Shown here one piece after another: positions 1-6,510 of a stretch of DNA of 10,889 bases. The stretch lies in the NCBI RefSeq assembly GCF_036568765.1, contig NZ_DATCRY010000274.1, forward strand, positions 1 to 10,889. Direction: 5' to 3'. This stretch comes from GSA-30 sp036568765. GTDB lineage: Bacteria > Pseudomonadota > Gammaproteobacteria > Xanthomonadales > Rhodanobacteraceae. Within the stretch, counting starts at the first letter, position 1, and each line of letters begins with the position of its first letter. The notes under the pieces were generated by a model. It searched no databases, was not told the DNA's origin, and was given only the letters and a program-made list of their open reading frames with translations. A program made the position numbers and the translations under genes.

Positions 1-1289
1 GTTTTTACCGTGCCGCGCCCGCCGCAGGCAGGGCATGGCTCGCACAACTGGCGCTCCAGGCTCTCGGTGGTGCGCTTGCGCGTCATCTCGACCAGGCCGA
101 GCGCCGACATCGGATAGACGGTGGTCTTGGCGTGGTCCCGCGCCAGCCCTTTTTCCAGCATGCGCAGCACCTGGCGTCGATGCTCTTCATCGGTCATATC
201 GATGAAGTCGATGATGATGATGCCCCCCAGATTGCGCAGGCGGAGCTGACGCGCCGCCGCCTGCGCCGCTTCCAGATTGGTGCGGTAGACCGTTTCTTCC
301 AGGTTGCGCGTGCCCAGGTAGCCACCGGTGTTGACGTCGATGGTGGTCATCGCCTCGGTCTGGTCGACGATCAGGTAACCGCCGGATTTGAGGGGAACTT
401 CCTTCCTCATCGCGCGCTGGATTTCATCCTCGACACCGTACAGGTCGAAGATCGGGCGCTCGCCCGCGTAATGTTCGATACGATCGTCCAGGCTCGGCAT
501 GAACTTGTGCACGAACTTGACGACCTTTTCGTAGGTTTCGCGCGAATCCACGCGAACTTTTTCGATATCGTCGGTAAGCATGTCGCGCAGGCTGCGCAGC
601 GGCAGCGAAAGTTCTTCGTAGACGCGATCGCCGACCTTGGCTTTGGCAATGTTCTCCTGCACCACGCGCCAGACCTTGCCCAGATAGGTCACATCGAACG
701 CCAAGGACTCAGCCGACTGGCCTTCGGCATTGGTGCGCACGATGTAGCCCAACGGGTTTTCGCCCGTAAGCGAAACCATCACCTCTTTCAGGCGCTGCCG
801 CTCGGCTTCGTCTTCGATACGAGTGGAAATGCCCATGGTGCGCGCATGCGGCAGCAACACCAGATAGCGTGATGGAATCGACAGGTGGGTGGACAGCCGG
901 GCTCCCTTGCTGCCGATCGGGTCCTTCACCACCTGAACGACGATTTCTTGGCCTTCATGCACCAGCTCGCTGATCGAAGGCACATGGCCGTTGCCGTTCC
1001 CGTTGCCACTCCCATTGCTGTTGACCGTCGCCTCCGCGCCGCCCTCGGCGGCCGGCAATGGCGGCCGGACGATATCGGATGCGTGCAGGAATGCGGCCCG
1101 CTCCAGCCCGATCTCGACAAACACCGCCTGCATGCCCGGCATGACCCGCTGCACCCGGCCCTTGTAGACATTCCCCACATAACCGCGCTTGGAGGCCCGC
1201 TCGACGTGTACCTCCTGCAGCATGCCATTTTCGACGACCCCGACGCGGGTCTCGCGCGGCGTCACATTGATCAAGATTTCTTCGCTCAC
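1..1289 (-). CDS. rng: Ribonuclease G, 3' end cut by window edge
   Basis: Single-strand-specific endoribonuclease of the RNase E/G family, cytoplasmic, which in E. coli matures the 5' end of 16S rRNA and degrades some mRNAs. About 429 residues are visible; the E. coli protein has 489, so roughly the last 60 lie beyond base 1. An N-terminal S1-type region (about residues 36-135) holds GNVYKGRV and FVDIGLERAAFLHASDI. The catalytic core has the two metal-binding acids, D318 with N320 in IDVNTG and D361 in IIDFIDM. The zinc-link motif CPAC (C419, C422) precedes GGRGTVK. The start is a GTG at 1289-1287 with GGGAGGG a few bases upstream, giving the conserved opening EEILINVTPRETR. The S1 region carries a Gly/Asn-rich insertion (residues 90-101). 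No maf gene, the usual neighbour in E. coli, lies upstream. RNase G rather than RNase E, because the N-terminus matches and no long C-terminal scaffold is expected; that end is not seen. Confidence 0.95.
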   Translation of the reverse strand, partial: MSEEILINVTPRETRVGVVENGMLQEVHVERASKRGYVGNVYKGRVQRVMPGMQAVFVEIGLERAAFLHASDIVRPPLPAAEGGAEATVNSNGSGNGNGNGHVPSISELVHEGQEIVVQVVKDPIGSKGARLSTHLSIPSRYLVLLPHARTMGISTRIEDEAERQRLKEVMVSLTGENPLGYIVRTNAEGQSAESLAFDVTYLGKVWRVVQENIAKAKVGDRVYEELSLPLRSLRDMLTDDIEKVRVDSRETYEKVVKFVHKFMPSLDDRIEHYAGERPIFDLYGVEDEIQRAMRKEVPLKSGGYLIVDQTEAMTTIDVNTGGYLGTRNLEETVYRTNLEAAQAAARQLRLRNLGGIIIIDFIDMTDEEHRRQVLRMLEKGLARDHAKTTVYPMSALGLVEMTRKRTTESLERQLCEPCPACGGRGTVK

Positions 1290-1310
1290 CGCACCCTCCC
1301 GTGGGAAGCC

Positions 1311-1340
1311 TTTATAGCCGTTGCGCAATCGACCTGTCGA
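1311..1340 (-). promoter_or_regulatory. Candidate sigma70 promoter of rng
   Basis: On the minus strand, TCGACA (1340-1335, five of six matches to TTGACA) and TATAAA (1316-1311, five of six matches to TATAAT) are separated by 18 bases. Transcription would begin near 1304, leaving a short leader that still contains the GGGAGGG ribosome binding site before the GTG start at 1289. Prediction from consensus only. Confidence 0.45.
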
Positions 1341-1687
1341 TCTGGGCGCCATGGGTAGGCCATCAGACGGCACCTGGCGGCGTCAGACGGTGCTGATGCG
1401 GGTTTTCCCCTAGTTGCTGGTCTGAGAGGTCCATCCGCCGCAGGACTCAAACCTGGCTGCCCTACCCCAGTGGTCAGCCATGCGGAGCTGCTCAGGCAGC
1501 ACGCAGCTCGTCAGGGGGCGTGCTCGGTAACTCATTGCGAGGCCCAATGAGGATGAGGTCTGCGTCAAGGGTTGTCGCTGCCATACGACTATCCGACTGG
1601 CCATTCAGCTCTTACCGATACCTCACCGAGTTCTCCTGTCGGCACTATCGCGTTCGCTCACATCGAGCGAACTACGATGGCATATCC
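1341..1687. other. Non-coding gap between rng promoter and secreted orphan gene
   Basis: About 350 bases with no convincing gene. The open frames here are short, lack ribosome binding sites and show no family resemblance. The gap contains an octamer TCAGACGG repeated at 1362-1369 and 1382-1389, an imperfect CATCAG/CTGATG inverted repeat (1361-1366 with 1393-1398) followed by GGGTTTTCCCC, and a clean inverted repeat at 1652-1672 described separately. It may be a junction left by insertion of the adjacent lower-GC gene, which is an inference. Confidence 0.5.
1652..1672. promoter_or_regulatory. Perfect 8-bp inverted repeat upstream of the orphan gene
   Basis: GTTCGCTC (1652-1659) and GAGCGAAC (1665-1672) are exact reverse complements separated by five bases. 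The repeat ends 15 bases before the ATG at 1688 and directly abuts TACGAT (1673-1678), a four-of-six match to the -10 hexamer. No T-run follows, so it looks more like an operator or leader hairpin than a terminator. No regulator can be named. Confidence 0.35.
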
Positions 1688-2389
1688 ATGATCAAAGGAT
1701 TTATAACTGGCATTGCACTGGCGACAGGCTTTGCCGCAGATGCTCAGATCCTTCAGCAACGAGCCGCCGACATCCCAGGCAGGCACGACCTCATCGAACG
1801 TCAAGTCAAAGTGCCCGACGCCAAAGGTCGAGATACTGTCGTCACGCAGGTCTTAAGACCCAACAGCGATGGTACTTTCACCTACTTGCATGATCTTCAG
1901 CCGCCCCAAACGAAGGATTTTGATCGACGTTTGTGCAGCGACCTGGGAGGCAAAGCCAAATTGGAGGGAGAAAGCATCTGGGGGGCCGAAACGTTAGCCG
2001 GCATATTCTGCGAATGGCCGAACGGGCAAGCTCCTAAAGCCGGCATCATGGCGAATGGCCTTTGGCTGGAACCTGAAGGATCACGGGAGGATCAGAGCAG
2101 AATATTACGCGTCGATCCAGATTCGTTCACAGGTCAGCTAGTCATCTTACAAGCGTATGCTCCGAAGAATTTTGTTGTCCCATCGCAAGTCAATTACCTG
2201 TATCAGGGGCACGCACAAATCATTACTAACACCGCTGGCGTAGCTTCATCCCAACTGCAAATCGGCAATGGCTGCCGTGCAGGAAAACAAGATTGGATAC
2301 CCGCCAACACAAATGGACAAGTCGGTGCGGCCATTCTGTGCCATGCCCATGGCGTCACTTCCATCAACACGTCCATGACCACTTGCTAG
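1688..2389 (+). CDS. Secreted protein of unknown function, five cysteines
   Basis: I do not recognise this 233-residue protein. The chosen ATG at 1688 gives a short Sec-type signal peptide (MIKGFITGIALATGFAADA, cleavage likely near residue 19). The frame is open back to 1520, but that extension looks non-coding and would bury the signal. The mature part has no membrane segment and five cysteines (83, 108, 196, 218, 233), the last being the C-terminal residue, so disulfides in the periplasm or outside the cell are plausible. No catalytic motif stands out. The ribosome binding site is weak. Base composition is lower than the surroundings: 55 of 120 bases are G or C at 2101-2220, against 38 of 60 at 7021-7080 in the amidase gene. 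That suggests acquisition by transfer, or a poorly conserved accessory gene. It is convergent with the channel gene downstream. Confidence 0.7.
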   Translation: MIKGFITGIALATGFAADAQILQQRAADIPGRHDLIERQVKVPDAKGRDTVVTQVLRPNSDGTFTYLHDLQPPQTKDFDRRLCSDLGGKAKLEGESIWGAETLAGIFCEWPNGQAPKAGIMANGLWLEPEGSREDQSRILRVDPDSFTGQLVILQAYAPKNFVVPSQVNYLYQGHAQIITNTAGVASSQLQIGNGCRAGKQDWIPANTNGQVGAAILCHAHGVTSINTSMTTC

Positions 2390-2451
2390 GCCGATGCTCG
2401 ACAGACACGGGGATTGTCTCTGTTCTTTGAGGTTAGCGGCGGGCGACGGGC

Positions 2452-3555
2452 TCAAGCATCAGAAGGTGCGCCGGATGAGGTTGTTCCCAGCGAGCGTAGG
2501 TCACAAACGCTCGCGCGCTGCCGCGGCAGGCAATCGGGGTAATGGCGCTGCACATAGGCCACCAGCCCCTCGCGCACCCGGCAGCGCAGGTCCCAGGCTC
2601 GACCGGAATCGGCAGCACTGACCAGGGCTCGCAATTGGACGGCCCGGTCCGTGGCGTCCACCAATTGCAGAACGCAGACGCGGCGGTCCCACTCCGGCGC
2701 CTCGTCGCAAAGCCGACGTAGTTCTGCACGCAAAGGTTCGAGCGGCAAGCGGTAGTCGACCCATAGGAAGACCGTGCCGGTCAAGCGCGCGGTGACACGG
2801 GTCCAGTTCTCGAACGGGTTTTCGATGAAGTAGTTTAACGGTACCACCAGACGCCGTTCGTCCCAGATCCGCACGATCACGTAAGTGCCGCCGATCTCTT
2901 CGATACGCCCCCATTCGTTCTGGATGATCACCACGTCGTCAAGTCGGATGGGCTGAGTCAAGGCGATCTGCACGCCGGCGATCAAATTGCTGAGCACCGG
3001 CTTGGCAGCAAAGCCTATGGCGATGCCCGCCACCCCGGCCGAGGCAAGCAGGCCGGCACCGAACTGGCGCACGGCAGGGATAGTCATGAGGATCGCCGCC
3101 AGCCCGATCAGCACCACCATGCCAGCGGCGATGCGCCCCAGTACACGCACCTGGGTGACGACTTGCCGCGCGCGCAGATTGTCCTCGCGATCGACTGGGT
3201 ACAAGCGTATGGACGCCAACTGCACGGCGCCGATACAGCGAACGGCCAGCCAAGTCAGCACGGCGATCAATAGGATCAGTAGCAGAAGGTTGAGGTTGCC
3301 AAGCCAGGCGAAACGGTCGATGTCCGGCGTGACGCGCAATCCGATGCCGAGCATCAGCAACGGAATCAGCCACTCCATGGGTGGGTTGGCGTGCCCCAGC
3401 AAATCGGCGGCAAAAGGCCGTCGCCGCGCCAGTCGGTGCAGGAATACAAAGGCAAGGCTGCGCAACACGAAAGCAACGATAAGCGCGACCGCCACCGACA
3501 GGCCCAGCCTGCCCCACGGATGTGTGTTCCAGAACGCCAGAAAATCCGCTGCCAT
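2452..3555 (-). CDS. MscS-family mechanosensitive ion channel
   Basis: Inner-membrane channel of the small-conductance mechanosensitive family, which opens under membrane tension to release solutes on osmotic downshock. The 367 residues show about five hydrophobic segments (roughly 17-37, 60-76, 87-107, 142-162, 167-197). The last is the Gly/Ala-rich pore helix typical of MscS TM3 (AGVAGIAIGFAAKPVLSNLIAGV), followed by the cytoplasmic beta domain (about 200-250: RLDDVVII, GRIEEIGG, VVPLNYFIENPFENW) and a mixed C-terminal domain (250-345). This is larger than E. coli MscS (286 residues) and has extra N-terminal helices, as in several YbdG/YnaI-type paralogues, so no specific symbol is assigned. 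The start at 3555 has GGCAGGG about ten bases upstream. It is divergent from the glycosylase gene, with only 55 bases between starts. The C-terminal tail (SLGTTSSGAPSDA) looks unstructured. Confidence 0.92.
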   Translation of the reverse strand: MAADFLAFWNTHPWGRLGLSVAVALIVAFVLRSLAFVFLHRLARRRPFAADLLGHANPPMEWLIPLLMLGIGLRVTPDIDRFAWLGNLNLLLLILLIAVLTWLAVRCIGAVQLASIRLYPVDREDNLRARQVVTQVRVLGRIAAGMVVLIGLAAILMTIPAVRQFGAGLLASAGVAGIAIGFAAKPVLSNLIAGVQIALTQPIRLDDVVIIQNEWGRIEEIGGTYVIVRIWDERRLVVPLNYFIENPFENWTRVTARLTGTVFLWVDYRLPLEPLRAELRRLCDEAPEWDRRVCVLQLVDATDRAVQLRALVSAADSGRAWDLRCRVREGLVAYVQRHYPDCLPRQRASVCDLRSLGTTSSGAPSDA

Positions 3556-3610
3556 GGTTCGCTACCCTGCCGTAGCCCATGTTCATGCGGCGTAGGCAGA
3601 ATATGAACGC

Positions 3611-4135
3611 ATGAGTGAGCTTTCCATTCTCCCCGACATCCTCGAGCACGGCCTGTCGCTGGTTTTCTGTGGAACGGCGCCGAGCAAACGCTCGGCAGCT
3701 GCGGGTGCATATTACGCCCATCCGGGCAATCGGTTCTGGTCGGCCTTGCATGAGGCCGGGCTGACGCCGCGGCGTCTGGCACCGGACGAATTCCGACTGT
3801 TGCCCAGTTTCGGCATGGGACTGACCGATCTGGCCAAGCGACACGCGGGCAACGACGATGAATTGCCACGCGATGCATTCGATGCCACGGCCTTGATCGC
3901 AAAGATCGAGCATTGGCAGCCCCGCATACTTGCATTTACCAGCAAGGCGGCGGCGCGTGGGGCGCTGGGCAAAGACTGCGGCTATGGATGGTGCGAGCAT
4001 CGTATAGGCAACACACGATTGTTTGTGTTGCCGTCGCCTTCGGGACAGGCGCGCGGTCACTGGGACATCGCGCCATGGCGATTGTTAGCCGCACAACGTG
4101 GGTTTTCTGGAGGAGCGGCTTCAGGAAACCTCTAA
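3611..4135 (+). CDS. mug: Mug/TDG-type uracil-DNA glycosylase family protein
   Basis: A 174-residue member of the Mug/TDG branch of the uracil-DNA glycosylase superfamily (COG3663-like). These enzymes remove uracil or damaged cytosine from mismatches by base flipping. The N-terminal motif is CGTAPSKRSA (residues 20-29) followed by YYAHPGNRFW (34-43), matching the Mug substrate-pocket block. The second motif is LPSPSGQAR (140-148). Two changes matter: E. coli Mug has the catalytic Asn18 in GINPG, and this protein has Ala23 there; Mug has NPSGLSR at the intercalation motif, and this protein has SPSGQAR, with Ser142 for Asn140. The fold is clear but the substrate range, and even activity, are uncertain. 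I recall relatives with similar GTA motifs, so this may be a normal subfamily. There is no strong ribosome binding site before the ATG. The last ten or so residues (from about 165) are encoded by the inverted repeat at 4111-4246. Confidence 0.85.
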   Translation: MSELSILPDILEHGLSLVFCGTAPSKRSAAAGAYYAHPGNRFWSALHEAGLTPRRLAPDEFRLLPSFGMGLTDLAKRHAGNDDELPRDAFDATALIAKIEHWQPRILAFTSKAAARGALGKDCGYGWCEHRIGNTRLFVLPSPSGQARGHWDIAPWRLLAAQRGFSGGAASGNL

Positions 4136-4246
4136 AAACCCTCTCCTGCTCGTCATCCTGGCGATGAAAACCGAGGTTTTTTTAGAGGTTCCCTGAAGTC
4201 GCGACAAATCGTGACGCAACCGGTTGTCGCGGCTGAAGCCGCTCCT
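4111..4246. repeat. Nested REP/BIME-like inverted repeats between convergent genes
   Basis: Three palindromes are stacked in about 136 bases. The outer pair is a perfect 14-base inverted repeat, AGGAGCGGCTTCAG (4111-4124) and CTGAAGCCGCTCCT (4233-4246). The long inner hairpin pairs 4115-4140 with 4175-4202 imperfectly, both arms containing CTTCAGGAAACCTCTAAAAA or a close variant, around a 34-base loop that itself holds CATC/GATG. A third pair, CGCGACAA (4200-4207) and TTGTCGCG (4224-4231), follows. The GGAGCGGCTTCAGCC-like core resembles REP sequences known from Pseudomonas and Stenotrophomonas. The position between two convergent genes is typical of BIMEs, and the hairpins probably end transcription from both sides. 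The glycosylase stop codon (4133-4135) lies inside the left arm. A mobile REP-like or MITE-like origin is inferred; no second copy is present in this window. Confidence 0.8.
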
Positions 4247-4267
4247 GCAGGCCAGCAGATCTTGGGG

Positions 4268-5554
4268 TCAATCCACCGGCGTTTGCCGCAACCCACTCAC
4301 ATCGCGATCGCGCACGATCGTTGCGCGGTTCGACCACGCGGTACGGATATACGTCACTACCGCCGCGACATCCGCATCGCTAAGTTGCTGCGCGAACGGC
4401 GGCATGGAATAAGGACGCGGGTTGGCCTGCGTGCTGGGAGCGAAACCGCCCAGCAAGACGACGCGCGTAGCATTGGCACCCGTCGGTTCCGTCACCGATG
4501 CATTGCCATCCAGCGGCGGGTAAATGCCGTTCTTGCCCTTGCCGTCATCGCCATGACAATCGGCGCACTGCTTCGTATAGATATCGCGACCGCGCTCGGC
4601 CAAGGCCTTGGTGTCGAACGGCAACTTCACCTCTGCAGCCACCGGGCGCGGCGGCAACGACTGCAAGTATTCGGCAATGCCGTGCAGATCGCTATCCTGC
4701 AGGTGCTGGGTGCTGCGCACGACCACTTCGGCCATCGGACCGAACGCGGTACCGCGCGAAGACTTGCCGGTCTTGAGCAAATCGACGATATCCTGCTCGT
4801 TCCAGCCAGCGAGCCCGCCGTTTGCCTGCGTGCTCAAATCAGGCGCATACCAGTTCTGCGCTGGAATCGGTCCACCCGACAACGGTGCATCGTCACGCGC
4901 TCCGCCAAGCGCGTCGCGCGCGATATGGCACTCGTTGCAGTGCGCCAGGCCTTGCACCAGATAGGCGCCGCGATTCCACGAGGCCGACTTGGATGGATCC
5001 TCGCGGTACTCGCCCTCCTTGAAGTACAACGCACGCCAAGCTTTCAACCCGTTACGGACGTTGTAGGGAAAACGCAGGGTGGGCGCTGGCACTGTATTCT
5101 GTACGGCCGGCACAGATTGGAGATAGGCAAAGATCGCCAGCGCATCGTCGCGCCGTACCTTGGTATACGAGGTATAAGAAAACACGGGGTACAGCAACTC
5201 GCCGTGCTGGCCGACACCATTGTGCATGGCACGCCAGAAATCTTCGAAACGCCAATCGCCCAAGCCCGTACCTCGATCGGGCGTGATGTTCGGCGCGGCA
5301 ATGCTACCGAACGGGGTGACTAATTCCCGCCCGCCGGCAAACGGCGCTCCACCCTGCACGGTATGGCAACCAGCGCAGTCGCCAATAGTGGCCAGGTACT
5401 GTCCCTTGGCGATCAACGCGGGATCTTTCAGCGATGCGGCATCGACCGGATGCCCTGTATCGGGCGGCGGTGCATTGCTCCGCAGCAGCCACCATGCCAG
5501 GGCGCCTACCGCCAGGACTGCTAATGCCAATAACGTGCGTCCGATGGCCTTCAT
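4268..5554 (-). CDS. Membrane-anchored triheme cytochrome c
   Basis: A 428-residue electron-transfer protein with one N-terminal hydrophobic segment (about residues 6-24) acting as signal or anchor, and three heme-c sites: CAGCH (60-64), CNECH (206-210) and CADCH (330-334). Met384 in YSMPPF is the likely axial ligand of the third heme. Length and three-domain layout fit the cytochrome subunits of membrane-bound alcohol, gluconate and sorbitol dehydrogenases (AdhB/GndC type), which pass electrons to ubiquinone or an oxidase. No dehydrogenase subunit is encoded nearby, so the partner is unknown. The start ATG at 5554-5552 overlaps the stop of the upstream cytochrome gene in ATGA, with AGGAGCAGGGGGC just before it, indicating translational coupling. 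An in-frame extension to 5851 is open but lies inside the upstream gene and is not used here. Heme attachment requires the Ccm system elsewhere. Confidence 0.92.
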   Translation of the reverse strand: MKAIGRTLLALAVLAVGALAWWLLRSNAPPPDTGHPVDAASLKDPALIAKGQYLATIGDCAGCHTVQGGAPFAGGRELVTPFGSIAAPNITPDRGTGLGDWRFEDFWRAMHNGVGQHGELLYPVFSYTSYTKVRRDDALAIFAYLQSVPAVQNTVPAPTLRFPYNVRNGLKAWRALYFKEGEYREDPSKSASWNRGAYLVQGLAHCNECHIARDALGGARDDAPLSGGPIPAQNWYAPDLSTQANGGLAGWNEQDIVDLLKTGKSSRGTAFGPMAEVVVRSTQHLQDSDLHGIAEYLQSLPPRPVAAEVKLPFDTKALAERGRDIYTKQCADCHGDDGKGKNGIYPPLDGNASVTEPTGANATRVVLLGGFAPSTQANPRPYSMPPFAQQLSDADVAAVVTYIRTAWSNRATIVRDRDVSGLRQTPVD

Positions 5555-6303
5555 GCCCCCTGCTCCTTGCCACCAAGTACGCCGCACTGCAAAGGTGGAT
5601 TGACCGAACCTGCCGGTTGCGCGTGCATGTCGGCCGGCAGCTGGCGCGTCGCCAGGTAAGCCGATACAGCGGTGATATCCGCATCGCTCAAACGACTGAC
5701 AATCTGCGCCATGCAATCCGGCGCCGCCATCGCGCGCGTCTTCGTACGCCACGAGCCAAGCTGTGAACTGATGTAATCGTAGGGAAGACCGACGAGACCA
5801 GGGATATCCGGCTGCACGCCGGTCAGTTGCTCGCCATGGCAGGCACGACACGCGGGCACTTGCCGCGCGGCATCGCCCTGCGTCGCGAGGGTTTCGCCGC
5901 GCTTCATCGCATCGGCCGCGATGCGCGGCACCGGGGATGGGCTATAGGGTACCTGTTGCGCGGCGAAGTACTGTGCGATCTCCTGCATGTACTCCGGGCT
6001 GAGGTAACGCACGGTGTATTCCATCGGCGCGTACTTGCGCAGGCCGTTCTTGAAATCCTGCAGTTGACGCGCCAGGTAACCCGCCGGCTTGCCCGCCAGG
6101 CGGGGGAAGAAACCGCTGTCCGGCGTTCCTTCGCCATGCGGCCCGTGACAAGCCGTGCAAGCGGCAATGCGCTGCTGCAAGGTGTCGGGTACGGGCGCAT
6201 CGTCGGCACGCAAGCGACCGCCCCCGCCCAGCCACAATAGGGTGCTGGTCAGCAAGGCCAGGCTAAGGGCAAATCTCGGTTGCGCAACGGGTATGGTGAT
6301 CAT
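5551..6303 (-). CDS. Diheme cytochrome c, c4-like
   Basis: A 250-residue periplasmic diheme cytochrome c resembling cytochrome c4: two similar domains with heme sites CTACH (49-53) and CRACH (152-156). The first domain contains FFPRLAGKPAGYLARQLQDF, the usual c4/c553 signature region. A signal peptide is visible (hydrophobic stretch 11-25, cleavage likely after LRA, residue 33). Cytochrome c4 shuttles electrons between membrane complexes and terminal oxidases or other acceptors. It is the first gene of a two-gene operon and overlaps the triheme cytochrome gene by four bases. The frame runs back to 6414, but a perfect TATAAT lies just before the ATG at 6303 and the extra residues (Arg-rich, NADGPGTYPARRG) look non-coding, so the shorter start is chosen. 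This start has no ribosome binding site, which fits a leaderless message. Confidence 0.9.
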   Translation of the reverse strand: MITIPVAQPRFALSLALLTSTLLWLGGGGRLRADDAPVPDTLQQRIAACTACHGPHGEGTPDSGFFPRLAGKPAGYLARQLQDFKNGLRKYAPMEYTVRYLSPEYMQEIAQYFAAQQVPYSPSPVPRIAADAMKRGETLATQGDAARQVPACRACHGEQLTGVQPDIPGLVGLPYDYISSQLGSWRTKTRAMAAPDCMAQIVSRLSDADITAVSAYLATRQLPADMHAQPAGSVNPPLQCGVLGGKEQGA

Positions 6304-6315
6304 GCGCGGATTATA
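6303..6315 (-). promoter_or_regulatory. Perfect -10 box directly before the cytochrome operon start
   Basis: The minus strand reads TATAAT (6315-6310), then CCGCGC, then ATG (6303). With the usual six to seven base spacing, transcription would begin at or next to the A of the ATG, producing a leaderless mRNA. No convincing -35 hexamer is found at 17-18 bases, and the extended -10 TGn is off by one base, so an activator or an alternative sigma factor may be involved. Prediction from sequence only. Confidence 0.5.
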
Positions 6316-6510
6316 GGCATGCGGCGCAGTGCCGCCGCGCCTGCGACAGCATGTTCCGCGACGCGCCGGGTACGTCCCCGGTCCGTCCGCGTTGAACCGA
6401 ACGCGTCGCATCAAGTACTTACCTGAGTGTTGCAGTCCAGCAAGATCAATACCGGCGCCCTGCTAAGCTGCGCTGTCGCGACAACCTGCCGCATCGCAAA
6501 GGGGAACTCC

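Noticed and set aside
132..1358. Two plus-strand open frames (132-872 and 885-1358)
   Set aside because: Both lie antisense to RNase G and its promoter region, which match the family closely in the other strand.
1361..1408. Possible terminator: CATCAG/CTGATG imperfect hairpin followed by a four-T run
   Set aside because: The stem is interrupted by a bulge, only six pairs are exact over a long loop, and no plus-strand gene ends nearby.
1437..1455. tRNA T-arm-like hairpin on the minus strand (CAGG, TTTGAGT loop, CCTG) followed by a GCGGA that could pair with an upstream TCCGC
   Set aside because: Only about 25 bases lie between the possible 5' acceptor strand and the T-arm, too few for D and anticodon arms. 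No functional tRNA can be folded, and a decayed remnant is not provable.
2394..2430. Possible terminator AGACA/TGTCT in the convergent gap after the orphan gene
   Set aside because: A stem of only five pairs with mismatched extension; too weak to support.
2939..4060. Minus-strand open frame of 373 codons spanning the channel and glycosylase genes
   Set aside because: Crosses a divergent gene boundary, overlaps two recognised families in other frames and is Arg-rich as expected of a shadow frame.
4211..5323. Long plus-strand open frame (370 codons)
   Set aside because: Antisense to the triheme cytochrome gene, whose heme motifs and length are unmistakable. The translation has no family features and is a high-GC shadow.
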